Source: Prevotella sp. UBA3776
Lineage (GTDB): Bacteria > Bacteroidota > Bacteroidia > Bacteroidales > Bacteroidaceae
DNA length: 39,930 nucleotides
Assembly (NCBI GenBank): GCA_002369515.1
Contig: DFFM01000040.1
Coordinates: 38,015 to 77,944, forward strand
Reading direction: 5' to 3'
Shown piece after piece: positions 6,802-15,511 of the stretch. A program made the translations under genes and the position numbers. The notes under the pieces were generated by a model, which saw only the letters and a list, made by a program, of their open reading frames with translations, was not told the DNA's origin and made no database searches. Position 1 is the stretch's first letter, and each line of letters starts with the position of its first letter.

Positions 6802-7497
6802 CTACCGAATGACTTTGAAATACTTTTTGGCTTCGGCGCGCGAGCGGAGGTTGAAGTGCCACCACTCGGTGCGCAGGGGCTTGAAACCGGCATGTTCCAT
6901 CACTTCGCGCAGCAGCTCGCGGTTTTTGCGGGCTTCGGGCGTTATGTGGTGGTTGGCGACGAGCTGCGCCTCGCGGTCGATGTGCGAATCGGCGCTCATG
7001 TGGTCAACCTTGGTGCCCATGGGGATGGAGTCGCCGGTGGCGGCTTTGCAGAGGGTGATGTCAACGGCCAGACCGTAGTTGTGCAGTCCGCCTCCGTTGG
7101 CGGGGTTGGAGACGTAGAAGCTGTGGTCGGTGTTTTTCACCTCGTTCCACATGCGCTGTTGGATGCTCATGGGGCGGGCGGCATCGTAGATTTTCAGACT
7201 CAGGTCGGGGCGCAACTGCTTGAGCCGTTTCTGGGCCTTCACCAGCGCGTCGGCAGCCAGCGGATGCAGATAAGCCTCGCGCAGGTCGCCGTAGAGCACT
7301 TTGCCGCAGAAATTGTCCGCGCGGCTATACATCAGGCTCACCTGAATGCTCTTGTCGCGGTCCTTGATGTTTACGTAACCTTGTTTTGCAAGGCTCTGTG
7401 CCGTTTTGCTCAGCGTTTTGGCCGTTTGGGTATGAGTTTGTGCGAAACCCATCGAAACAGCCACCAGGAGCATGATAGCAACAGCTGATTTTTTCAT
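6802..7497 (-). CDS. D-alanyl-D-alanine dipeptidase-like protein (M15D), periplasmic
   Basis: 231 residues with a Sec signal peptide (MKKSAVAIMLLVAVSMGFAQ). The zinc-peptidase landmarks of VanX/DdpX are present: Arg108 in YDAARPM, His139 and Asp146 in GGGLHNYGLAVDI, and Glu211 and His214 in RTEWWHF. It hydrolyses short D-amino-acid dipeptides from the cell wall if it acts like the family. It differs from the first M15D paralogue (885-1658) by being a soluble periplasmic protein and by a long insert between the two zinc motifs. It lies 63 nt downstream of the dpp7 gene and is followed by a strong terminator, so the two may form an operon of dipeptide-releasing enzymes. VanY-type carboxypeptidase activity is less likely from the motif spacing. 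Confidence 0.83.
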   Translation of the reverse strand: MKKSAVAIMLLVAVSMGFAQTHTQTAKTLSKTAQSLAKQGYVNIKDRDKSIQVSLMYSRADNFCGKVLYGDLREAYLHPLAADALVKAQKRLKQLRPDLSLKIYDAARPMSIQQRMWNEVKNTDHSFYVSNPANGGGLHNYGLAVDITLCKAATGDSIPMGTKVDHMSADSHIDREAQLVANHHITPEARKNRELLREVMEHAGFKPLRTEWWHFNLRSRAEAKKYFKVIR

Positions 7498-7560
7498 ATA
7501 CTTTTGTTTTTCCGTTCTGTTCTACTTACTTTTCTTCTCCCGTTCTTCCTTGCTTTCTTT

Positions 7561-9678
7561 TCACTTTTTAACTCCTATTTCTTTCAGCAATCGGTCAGCA
7601 TGGCCCCAGCGGTCCATCATGAACAGCACGAAGCGAATGTCCACGCCGATGCAGCGGGCCAGGTGAGCGTCGAAGTTGATGTCGCTCGAGAGACTGTCCC
7701 AGTTGCCGTCGAAGGCAAGTCCGATGAGCCGCCCCTCGCCGTCGAACATGGGTGAGCCCGAGTTGCCGCCGGTGATGTCGTTGTTGGTGAGGAAGCAGAG
7801 CTGCATTTCGCCCGTCGTCTTGTCGGCATAGGGGGCAAAGTCGGTGGCCGAGAGCAGTTCTTTCATGATGGGTTCAGCTTCGTAGTCGATGATGTCGGCG
7901 GCGCGGTTCATCTTGGCCACAATGCTCGGAGCTGCGGTGTAGTAGCCCGAAGGTTGTCCGCCGAGCATGAATCCGCCCACTTGGCCGTAGCTCAGGCGCA
8001 TGGTGAAGTTGGCGTCGCTGTAGTGGGGAAGGTTCTCTTCCATGCGCAGTTTGGCGGCACAGAGATGGTGTTCCTGTTCCTCGATGGAATCGCTCACATT
8101 GGCCAGTGCATCCTGCATTTCGGCCAGCGACTCTATGAGCGACATGCCGTAGCTCACGCCCGGGTCTTTGTAGTAGTTCTTCTTGTTGAAGTAGATGCGC
8201 TTGCCGGGTTTGAAGAGCACCGACTTCTTGAGCATGTTATCAACATAGCGTTCGTAGTCGTTGCCAAACTTGTTGCGTATTTCCTTGTAGAACGACGGGT
8301 GGAACTTCTCGTCCACCTGCTCGGCATAGTTCTTCAGCAGGGCAATCATGACTTCACGGTCGAGTGCATAGTCCCACTCGCTGGTGTTGTCGTCAAACTG
8401 GAAGTACTGTTTCTTGGGTTTCTCCTTGGGGCCTTTCACGGGCATGCCGCTGTGAACGCGCATGGCGCGGGTGGTGAACTCGCTGGTGCGGCGGAAGGTC
8501 TCGAACCAATAATAGAAGGCGCGTGTCTGCTCGAAGCGCTGGCCGTAGTATTTCTCCAGTTTCTTGAAGTCGAGCTTGTCCTTGAGGAAGCCAGTGGAGT
8601 CCTGCCACTGGCGGAGCATTTTCTCAAAGGCTTGTTTTTGGCCGATTATTCCGATGGAATCGATACATTTGTTCATTCCCATGGAGTTTTTCCAGTAGTT
8701 GGAGCTCTGGGCGTATTTCGAGTCGTACTTGATTCTGACGGCCTCTGAGGCGCGCATGTGTCGGGCCATGATTTCCTGCTTCACGCCGCGCACCTGCACA
8801 CGGGGAACATTCTCTGCGTCGCGCATCTCGCGAATGCCGTAGCTCGACAGGTAGCGCTCGGTGCTGCCCGGATAGCCGATGGTCATCGAGAAATCGCCCT
8901 CTTTGTAGCCTTCCATCGAGACGGGAGCCCAGTGCTCGGGGTGGTAGGGCACGTTCTGCTCGCTGTATTCGGCCGGCCCGTTGGTCTTGGGGTCGGCGTA
9001 GATGCGGAACACCGAGAAGTCGCACGTCTGGCGCGGCCACATCCAGTTGTCGGTTTCGCCGCCGAATTTGCCCATCGACTTGGGGATGGTGAATACAAGG
9101 CGCAGGTCGCGGAACACGCGGTAAGTGGTGGCATAGAACATGTTGCGCTCGTAGAATGGCTTTATTTCGAGCATCAGTGTGGAGTCCTTGGCCTTCACGT
9201 CCTTCAGCATGACGTTCTCCAGCGAGTCGAGCATCACGGCGCGCTGCTCGTTGTTCATGGTTTCGTAGCCAAGCTTCATCACGCGGTCGGTGATGTCGTT
9301 CTGATCGACCATGAAGCTCACGAACATGCCCTTGTTGGGCAGCTCCTCGTCGTAGCTCTTGGCATAGAAGCCGTTGAGCATGTAGTCGTGCTCCACAGTG
9401 GAGTGCGAGCGGATGGCTTCGAAACCGCAGTGGTGGTTGGTGAACACCAGTCCGTCGGGCGACACCACTACTCCCGAGCAATAGCCCGAGAAGTTCACCA
9501 CGGCGTTCTTGATGGCGTGAGGGCCGTAGTAGAGGTCGTTGTAGGGAACCTTGAAACCTTCCTGCTGCATGCGTTCATAGACGGCCTGCGGCAGGTTGTA
9601 GAGCGTCCACATGCCCTCGTCGGCACGGGCGGTGCCCATGGCCAGGAGCATGAGTAGGGATAGAATTGCTTTTTTCAT
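7561..9678 (-). CDS. dpp7: dipeptidyl-peptidase 7-type S46 serine peptidase
   Basis: S46 exopeptidases release dipeptides from the N-terminus of oligopeptides in the periplasm of asaccharolytic and proteolytic Bacteroidetes. The 705 residues start with a signal peptide cut before DEGMW, the usual S46 mature start. The catalytic His is His83 in TNHHCGF and the nucleophile is Ser640 in TGGNSGSP. The S1-pocket residue 18 positions after the Ser is Gly658 (FDGNWD). DPP11 enzymes have Arg there and prefer Asp/Glu at P1, so this copy should be DPP7-like with hydrophobic P1 preference. That step rests on remembered family knowledge. Length is normal. 49 nt separate it from the flippase gene upstream. 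Confidence 0.88.
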   Translation of the reverse strand: MKKAILSLLMLLAMGTARADEGMWTLYNLPQAVYERMQQEGFKVPYNDLYYGPHAIKNAVVNFSGYCSGVVVSPDGLVFTNHHCGFEAIRSHSTVEHDYMLNGFYAKSYDEELPNKGMFVSFMVDQNDITDRVMKLGYETMNNEQRAVMLDSLENVMLKDVKAKDSTLMLEIKPFYERNMFYATTYRVFRDLRLVFTIPKSMGKFGGETDNWMWPRQTCDFSVFRIYADPKTNGPAEYSEQNVPYHPEHWAPVSMEGYKEGDFSMTIGYPGSTERYLSSYGIREMRDAENVPRVQVRGVKQEIMARHMRASEAVRIKYDSKYAQSSNYWKNSMGMNKCIDSIGIIGQKQAFEKMLRQWQDSTGFLKDKLDFKKLEKYYGQRFEQTRAFYYWFETFRRTSEFTTRAMRVHSGMPVKGPKEKPKKQYFQFDDNTSEWDYALDREVMIALLKNYAEQVDEKFHPSFYKEIRNKFGNDYERYVDNMLKKSVLFKPGKRIYFNKKNYYKDPGVSYGMSLIESLAEMQDALANVSDSIEEQEHHLCAAKLRMEENLPHYSDANFTMRLSYGQVGGFMLGGQPSGYYTAAPSIVAKMNRAADIIDYEAEPIMKELLSATDFAPYADKTTGEMQLCFLTNNDITGGNSGSPMFDGEGRLIGLAFDGNWDSLSSDINFDAHLARCIGVDIRFVLFMMDRWGHADRLLKEIGVKK

Positions 9679-9727
9679 ATTTCGGTGTTTTTATTGGTTG
9701 TCTTTCGGGTTTGAGCAGTGTGCAGGC

Positions 9728-11221
9728 CTATTTCCTGAAGTATTTTCCCACTACGGGCAATCCGCTCAGCGGCAGGTCGCGCTTGACGATGAATGCGATG
9801 AAAATGAAGATGATGAGTGTGTTGGCTGCCAATGACCCCCAAAGCGGCAACTGGCTGTTCAAACAACTCATGGCGGCATAGAGCACACAGGCCACCGCTA
9901 CATACACCAGCATGTCGCCCAAAGGATATTTGATGGGGTAATACTTCTGTCCGATGAAGTAGGAGAGCACCATCGAAGTAGCGTAGGCGGCAAAGCCGGC
10001 CCACGCGCAGGCCATATAGCTGAAGCGCGGAATGAGCAAGATGTCAACCACGATGAGCACCACGGCGCCGATGCCCGAGAACCACGCGCCCCAAATGGTG
10101 CGGTTGGTCAGTTTGTACCAGAACGACAGGTTGAAGAACACGCCAAACATGATTTCGGCGGCCATCACGATGGGCACCACGCGCAGACCCTCCCAGTAGC
10201 TTTGCCCTATCAGGTAGCGCAGCACATCTAAGTAACCGACGACCACGAGGAAGGCCAGCAGTGTGAAAATGAGGTAATACTTCATGGCTGTGGCGTAGGT
10301 CTCCTTGTTGTCCTTGTCCTTCGCTTTGCCGAAAACGAACGGCTCGTAGGCATAGCGGAACGCCTGCGTAATCATCACCATGATCATGGCAATCTTGATG
10401 CAGCCGCCATAGATGCCCAACTGTGCCTTTGCCTCAACGGGAGTGCCGCTGTAGAAGAAGGGGAACAGGATTTGCGAGGCGGCTTGGTTCAGCTGTCCGG
10501 CCAGTCCCATGATGAGCAGCGGCCAGGTGTAGGCTAGCATGCGGCGGCACGTGCCCATGTCGAATCCGAAGCGGAAACCCTTGAGCTCTTTCCAGAGCAT
10601 GAGCAGCGTAACCACGCTGCAAATCATGTTGATGTAGAACACCCACACCACGTCGAGCGTGAACTGCTCGTCGTAGATGCCCAGCGGATTCAGTTTCAGG
10701 GCTGGCAGCACGATGAGGTAGAGCAGGTTCAGGATGATGTTCAGCGTGATGTTGAGTATCTTCAGCGTGGCAAACTTGATGGGTCTGTGCGCATAGCGCA
10801 GATAGGCAAACGGAATGGCTGCAAAAGCGTCGATGGCCACCGTGAAAAACATCACCCAAACGTATTCGGGATGGTCGGCGTAGCCCATGGCCGAGGCGAT
10901 GGGGTGGAGCGTCAGCGAGATGACCCCCACGAACACGGCTGTTGTGAGCAGCACCATGCGCAGCGTTGTGCCATACACTTTCTCGGCGTTTTCGCCCTCC
11001 TTGCTCATGAAGCGGAAGAAGGTGGTCTCCATGCCGTAGGTGAGCAGCACGATGAGCAGTGAAACATAGGCATACACGTTGGTGATGATGCCGTATTCTC
11101 CGCCTGCAGCATTGAATTTCTGCGTTTGTATGGGCACCAGCCAGTAGTTGATGAAACGGGCCACGATGCTCGAAAGGCCATAGATGGCCGTGTCTTTTGC
11201 CAGACTTTTCAGGTTTGCCAT
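9728..11221 (-). CDS. lipopolysaccharide/polysaccharide flippase (MOP superfamily, Wzx-like)
   Basis: 497 residues with about 14 hydrophobic segments along the whole length, typical of the polysaccharide-transporter branch of the MOP/MATE superfamily. These flip lipid-linked oligosaccharides across the inner membrane for O-antigen, capsule or peptidoglycan. Early residues LAKDTAIYGLSSIVARFINYWLVP match the usual start of Bacteroidetes homologues. No glycosyltransferase cluster surrounds it, so the substrate is unknown and a housekeeping (lipid II-like) role is possible. ATG 11221 is chosen over TTG 11230. It starts 15 nt after the stop of the SpmAB gene and is very likely cotranscribed with it. 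Confidence 0.85.
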   Translation of the reverse strand: MANLKSLAKDTAIYGLSSIVARFINYWLVPIQTQKFNAAGGEYGIITNVYAYVSLLIVLLTYGMETTFFRFMSKEGENAEKVYGTTLRMVLLTTAVFVGVISLTLHPIASAMGYADHPEYVWVMFFTVAIDAFAAIPFAYLRYAHRPIKFATLKILNITLNIILNLLYLIVLPALKLNPLGIYDEQFTLDVVWVFYINMICSVVTLLMLWKELKGFRFGFDMGTCRRMLAYTWPLLIMGLAGQLNQAASQILFPFFYSGTPVEAKAQLGIYGGCIKIAMIMVMITQAFRYAYEPFVFGKAKDKDNKETYATAMKYYLIFTLLAFLVVVGYLDVLRYLIGQSYWEGLRVVPIVMAAEIMFGVFFNLSFWYKLTNRTIWGAWFSGIGAVVLIVVDILLIPRFSYMACAWAGFAAYATSMVLSYFIGQKYYPIKYPLGDMLVYVAVACVLYAAMSCLNSQLPLWGSLAANTLIIFIFIAFIVKRDLPLSGLPVVGKYFRK

Positions 11222-11236
11222 AACTTCCAACGGTTT

Positions 11237-12469
11237 TTATCCAAAGAACATGTAGCAAATGGCGATGGCCGATATGATGCCGGCCAGGTCGGCCAGCAGT
11301 CCGCATGCCACGGCATGGCGCGTATAGCGTATGCCCACACTGCCGAAATAGACGGCCAGTATGTAGAACGTGGTGTCAGTGCTGCCCTGGAACACACAGC
11401 TCAGGCGCCCCACGAACGAGTCGGCTCCGTAGGTGGTCATCGCATCGACCATCATGCCGCGCGCACCGCTGCCCGAAAGGGGTTTCATCAGCGCTGTCGG
11501 CAATGCTCCCACGAAGTCGCTGTTGCCGCCGCAGGCCTCAACGCACCAGCGCACACCATCCACCAGCATGTCCATGGCGCCCGAGGCGCGGAACACGCCG
11601 ATGGCCACCAGGATGGCCACCAGGTAGGGAATGATGCGCACAGCCGTGGTGAAACCGTCTTTGGCTCCCTCGATGAATGCGTCATAGACGTTCACACGTT
11701 TGCGCATGCCTGCCAGAATGAAGGCCACGATGACCACCATCAGCAGGATGTTGGCCGTCGAGGTGCTCACCACGTCCATCTGTTCTTTCGACAGTCGGGC
11801 AAAGCCCCACATGATGGCTGCCACCGCCACCGACATGCCGCCCAGCGTGAGCAGCAGTGTGCGGTTCAGAAGGTTGATGCGCTGGTAGATGCTGGTGACG
11901 ATGATGCCGGCCAGTGTCGAGAAGAAGGTGGCCAGCAGGATGGGGATGAACACATCGGTGGGCTGGGCCGCTCCGAGTTGTACTCTGTAAACCAGTATGC
12001 TCACCGGGATGAGCGTCAGTCCGCTGGTGTTGAGCACCAAGAACATGATCATCGGGTTGGTGGCAGTGTCTTTCTTTGTGTTCAGCTCCTGCAGTTGTTC
12101 CATGGCTCTCAGTCCCAGCGGGGTGGCTGCATTGTCCAGTCCCAGCATGTTGGCGGCAATGTTCATGAAGATGCTGCCCGTCACGGGATGTCCCTTGGGA
12201 ATGTCCGGAAACAGCTTGGTGAAGACGGGGCTCAACAGGCGAGCCAAAAAGTTCACCACGCCGCCCTTCTCGCCAATTTTCATGATGCCCAGCCAGAGGG
12301 CGAGCACACCCGTCAGGCCCAGCGAAATCTCAAAGGCTGTTTTCGACGACGAGAACGTTGAGTCCATCATGGACGGAAAGACTGTCATGTCGCCCATGAA
12401 AATCATTTTCACGAGTGCTATGACGAATGCTATCAGGAAAAACGCAATCCAAATATAATTAAGTACCAT
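11237..12469 (-). CDS. SpmA-SpmB fusion, nucleoside-recognition (Gate) domain membrane protein
   Basis: 410 residues, strongly hydrophobic. The N-terminal half resembles spore maturation protein A (WIAFFLIAFV, then SLGLTGVLALWLGIMKIGE and NIAANMLGLDNAATPLGLRAM), and the C-terminal half resembles SpmB (GAKDGFTTAVRIIPYLVAILVAIG, then GSTDTTFYILAVYFGSVG). In Firmicutes these are two genes for spore core dehydration; non-sporulating Bacteroidetes carry the fused form, whose substrate is unknown. Start at ATG 12469; the in-frame extension to 12514 is made of the upstream GTTCCAACCGCG repeat and is rejected. It sits between the triple-HMA protein gene and the flippase on one strand. Confidence 0.83.
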   Translation of the reverse strand: MVLNYIWIAFFLIAFVIALVKMIFMGDMTVFPSMMDSTFSSSKTAFEISLGLTGVLALWLGIMKIGEKGGVVNFLARLLSPVFTKLFPDIPKGHPVTGSIFMNIAANMLGLDNAATPLGLRAMEQLQELNTKKDTATNPMIMFLVLNTSGLTLIPVSILVYRVQLGAAQPTDVFIPILLATFFSTLAGIIVTSIYQRINLLNRTLLLTLGGMSVAVAAIMWGFARLSKEQMDVVSTSTANILLMVVIVAFILAGMRKRVNVYDAFIEGAKDGFTTAVRIIPYLVAILVAIGVFRASGAMDMLVDGVRWCVEACGGNSDFVGALPTALMKPLSGSGARGMMVDAMTTYGADSFVGRLSCVFQGSTDTTFYILAVYFGSVGIRYTRHAVACGLLADLAGIISAIAICYMFFG

Positions 12470-12488
12470 GGTTGATTTGTTTTTTTCT

Positions 12489-12564
12489 GTTCCAACCGCG
12501 TGTTTTTGTTCCAACCGCGTGTTGGCTGTTCCAATCGCGCGTTGTTCTGTTTCAAACGCGCGTT
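12489..12564. repeat. four tandem GTTCCAACCGCGTGTT units
   Basis: Copies at 12489-12504, 12508-12523, 12528-12543 and 12549-12564. The first two are identical over 16 nt; the third and fourth have 2-3 changes. Spacing is 19, 20 and 21 nt, about two helical turns. The block fills the 98-nt gap between the HMA-protein stop and the SpmAB start. It could be a set of binding sites upstream of spmAB or a slippage product. Confidence 0.7.
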
Positions 12565-12567
12565 TTT

Positions 12568-13320
12568 TTATTCTGCCTCCTCCTTGCAGACGTGTGGGGC
12601 GGGCAACTTGGCTTCAACTCCAGCCGTCTTGAGCTGGGCGATGATTTGTTCGGCCGATGTCTTTTTCTTCACGAAGGTGATGGCCAGTGCGTTTCGCTTG
12701 GCGTTCACGCAGACGTCGTTCACACCCTCTATTTCTTCGGCTTGTTCCTCTGTTTCGGCGTTGGCTTTGTCGGCCGGAATCAGCAGGTAGGCATAGTCGG
12801 CGGCGTCGCTCTTGTAGTAGCTCACGGGGGTGAATCCCAGTTTCAGAAGCGCCTCTCTCACACTGTCGCGGCTTGTTCGGTTGGCGTCGTAGCGCACCAG
12901 CACGTTGTGGTTCTCGATGTCGAACCCGAGGCTGTCAACCCCCTCCATGCTGCCCACGCTTTCGCTGATGCGGTGGGCGCATTTGGCGCAGTGCATGTCG
13001 GCAATGCGATACTCCTTTTCGCGCAGAATCACGTCGTCAGCGCTGTAGGGCTGTGCCTTGTAGCGTTCGGTGGCGGCCAGTGTCTCCATGATTTTGTCTT
13101 TGGTGGCCGTCTGTCCGTCGTAGGCCACGGCGATGGTTCGTTTCTCCAGGTCGAAGTCGATGTCGCTGAGCGACAGTTTCTCTTCGAGCAGCGTTTTCAC
13201 CTTGTGTGCGCAATGGTCGCAGTGCATCCCTTCGATGCGTACGGTCAGTTTGTCGGATGTCTGTGCATGGGCGGCCACGTTCATCAGCACGATGGCTGCA
13301 AAGAATAATACTTTCTTCAT
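12568..13320 (-). CDS. exported protein with three heavy-metal-associated (HMA) domains
   Basis: 250 residues with a signal peptide (MKKVLFFAAIVLMNVAAHAQ). Domain 1 (about 24-90) has GMHCDHC (Cys34, Cys37). Domain 2 (about 103-165) has DMHCAKC (Cys111, Cys114). Domain 3 (about 170-245) keeps the ferredoxin-like strand pattern but has lost the CxxC. HMA domains bind Cu(I), Zn(II) or similar soft metals. Here they are free of a P-type ATPase and should be periplasmic, so a metal scavenging or delivery role is likely but unproven. No metal exporter is adjacent. The stop codon is followed directly by the GTTCCAACCGCG tandem repeat. Confidence 0.82.
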   Translation of the reverse strand: MKKVLFFAAIVLMNVAAHAQTSDKLTVRIEGMHCDHCAHKVKTLLEEKLSLSDIDFDLEKRTIAVAYDGQTATKDKIMETLAATERYKAQPYSADDVILREKEYRIADMHCAKCAHRISESVGSMEGVDSLGFDIENHNVLVRYDANRTSRDSVREALLKLGFTPVSYYKSDAADYAYLLIPADKANAETEEQAEEIEGVNDVCVNAKRNALAITFVKKKTSAEQIIAQLKTAGVEAKLPAPHVCKEEAE

Positions 13321-13365
13321 TTTTTGTCTTCCTTTTTTTGTTTACGTTAAGTTATCTCTGTTTTG

Positions 13366-15318
13366 TCATTGTTTCTTCGGTTTGCGCCGTGCCCATCCTT
13401 CTTCGCTGAAGTCGGGCTCTTCGCCTATGAGGTCCAAGGTTTTCTTGTTCTTTTTCTTCTTCAGGGTGGGGTTGCCGGCGTTCATCAGCTCGCGCCAGTC
13501 GTATTTTTGTCCGTTTTCATCGAAGAAATCCTCTTCTTTGGCTGCTTTCTTGGCTGCTTTCTTGCGTCCGCCGGTGAAGTCTTTGGGATATTTGTCGGCA
13601 ACGCTTCGCTTTCCTCGTTCCGTTCTCCTTTCAGCGCTGTTTTCCCTCCTTTTTCCGCTTTTCATCGGTTCGTCGGCTTCGTTGCAGCGCACATCGCGCC
13701 CTTTGTAGTTGGCGCCGTTGAGTGCTTTCATCACCTTTCGCGCATCCTCACTGGGCACCTCGATGTACGAGTATCGTCCCAGCAGGTCGATGTGGCCCAC
13801 GGCCTGTCGTCCTTGCACGTTTTTGTTGATGAACTGCATCACTTCGCCCGGGTAGAAGCCATCGTCCTTGCCCAAATTGATGAACAGGCGCGTATAGCCT
13901 GTTTCCGTCGGTCTGCGGCCTCGGCTGTTTCGCTCTCCCCGTCTGTCTCTCCGTTCTCCTCTGTCCTCTTTTCCCTTTCCTCTTTCCTTGGGTTTTTCTA
14001 TTTCGGGCGCGCTGGCATAGTAAGCCAAGAACTTGCCGAACTCCAGCGAAACTATTTTCTTGATGAGGTCTTCCTTGTCGATGTATTCAAAGTAGCGGCT
14101 GATGTCGGCCATGAAGGGCGCAATCTGTTCCTCATCGACGTCGGTTTTCAGAATCTGGTCCATCACCTTGTAGAGCTGTTTCTTGCAGATTTCCTGAGCC
14201 GACGGCATGTCGGCCTCCACGAAGTTCTTGCCAATCTCGCGTTCAATGGCGCGAATCTTGTGTTTTTCGCGCGAGTGGACGATGCTGATGCTGGTGCCTT
14301 TCTTTCCGGCGCGTCCTGTTCGGCCCGAGCGGTGGGTGTAGTTCTCTATGTCGTCGGGCAGTCCGAAGTTGATGACGTGCGTCAGGTCGTCCACGTCCAG
14401 TCCTCGTGCCGCCACGTCGGTGGCCACGAGCAGTTGCACCGTGTGCTGGCGGAACTTCTGCATTGTCAGGTCGCGCTGCTGCTGGCTGAGGTCGCCGTGC
14501 AGCGCCTCAGCGTTGTATCCGTCCTTGATCAGCTTGTCGGCAATCTCCTGCGTTTCCATCTTGGTGCGGCAGAAGATGATGGCGAAAATTTTCGGATAGT
14601 AGTCAACGATGCGCTTCAGGGCCAGATACTTGTCCTTGGCGTTCACCATGTAGTAAACGTGGTTTACGTTTTCGGCGCCCTCGTTGCGGCTTCCCACCAC
14701 TATTTCCTTGTGGTTGTGCAGATAGTTGAGGGCTATTTTCTCTATTTCCTGGCTCATGGTGGCCGAGAAGAGCAGGGTGTTGCGGTCGGCGGGTATTCCC
14801 TCGAAAATGGCGTTGATGCTCTCCGAGAATCCCATGTTCAGCATTTCGTCGGCCTCGTCGAGCACCACGTTGTGAACCTCTTCCAGCCGTACCTTGCCGC
14901 GTCCCATGAGGTCGAGCAGTCGTCCGGGCGTTGCCACGATGATTTGTGCACCGCGCTGCAGGGCTTTTATTTGCAGCATGATGTCGGTGCCTCCATAGAC
15001 GGGCACCACGCGCACTTGGGGCATATACTTCGAGAAGTCGCGCAAATCGTCGGTGATTTGCAGACACAGTTCGCGTGTCGGTGAGAGGACGAGTGCCTGG
15101 GTGGCTTTGTTGTCGGCGTCCAGCCGTTGCAACAAGGGCAGGCCAAAGGCAGCGGTCTTGCCCGTGCCTGTTTGTGCGAGTGCAATGAGGTCTTGCTCGC
15201 TGTTTTCCAACAAATGGGGGATTACTTCTTCCTGAACAGGCATCGGACTGACGAAGCCCAGTTCTTCAATGGCGCGGCGGATTTGTTCGCTGACGCCCAG
15301 CTCTTCGAATGTTTTCAA
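13366..15318 (-). CDS. DEAD-box ATP-dependent RNA helicase (DeaD/CsdA type)
   Basis: About 650 residues. RNA unwinding in ribosome assembly and mRNA decay, often cold induced. Visible motifs in order: Q motif (SPMPVQ), AQTGTGKT (48-55), PTRELCLQ, TPGRLLD, DEAD (154-157), SAT, TDVAARGLD and HRSGRTGRAG. A charged RGER-rich linker follows, then a DbpA/CsdA-type RNA-binding domain (FINLGKDDGFYPGEVM, later YSYIEV) and a Lys/Arg-rich tail. There is no ATG: the TTG at 15318 gives the family-typical start MKTFEELG and is preferred over an upstream TTG at 15363. The promoter box at 15402-15409 gives a leader of about 75 nt. Confidence 0.88.
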   Translation of the reverse strand: MKTFEELGVSEQIRRAIEELGFVSPMPVQEEVIPHLLENSEQDLIALAQTGTGKTAAFGLPLLQRLDADNKATQALVLSPTRELCLQITDDLRDFSKYMPQVRVVPVYGGTDIMLQIKALQRGAQIIVATPGRLLDLMGRGKVRLEEVHNVVLDEADEMLNMGFSESINAIFEGIPADRNTLLFSATMSQEIEKIALNYLHNHKEIVVGSRNEGAENVNHVYYMVNAKDKYLALKRIVDYYPKIFAIIFCRTKMETQEIADKLIKDGYNAEALHGDLSQQQRDLTMQKFRQHTVQLLVATDVAARGLDVDDLTHVINFGLPDDIENYTHRSGRTGRAGKKGTSISIVHSREKHKIRAIEREIGKNFVEADMPSAQEICKKQLYKVMDQILKTDVDEEQIAPFMADISRYFEYIDKEDLIKKIVSLEFGKFLAYYASAPEIEKPKERGKGKEDRGERRDRRGERNSRGRRPTETGYTRLFINLGKDDGFYPGEVMQFINKNVQGRQAVGHIDLLGRYSYIEVPSEDARKVMKALNGANYKGRDVRCNEADEPMKSGKRRENSAERRTERGKRSVADKYPKDFTGGRKKAAKKAAKEEDFFDENGQKYDWRELMNAGNPTLKKKKNKKTLDLIGEEPDFSEEGWARRKPKKQ

Positions 15319-15401
15319 TCTGAAACTTTTATTTACAATGTGATTCTCCGTGTGCCTCAACAAAACATTTCCGTTTCAAGAGACTCTGTTACTTTCGTGT
15401 G

Positions 15402-15433
15402 CAAAGTTACTGATATCTTGGCAAATAGCCAAG
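15402..15433 (-). promoter_or_regulatory. helicase promoter with overlapping perfect palindrome
   Basis: Minus-strand TAACTTTG (15409-15402) fits the -7 element. Just upstream, CTTGGC (15417-15422) and GCCAAG (15428-15433) form a perfect inverted repeat around AAATA, covering part of the -33 region. A TTTG lies inside the palindrome but at short spacing (about 13 nt). This looks like an operator, or a nonstandard -33 region. Confidence 0.5.
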
Positions 15434-15511
15434 AAAACGCGCGAAAAATAAAGCTGAATCCCGTTTTTTGATTCGTTTGGGCTGAATTGTTTCGCTATCG
15501 CTCAACTTTTT

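Noticed and set aside
13363..15084. A 573-residue plus-strand open frame
   Set aside because: Antisense of the DEAD-box helicase, which has every family motif. No signal or domain in the antisense product.
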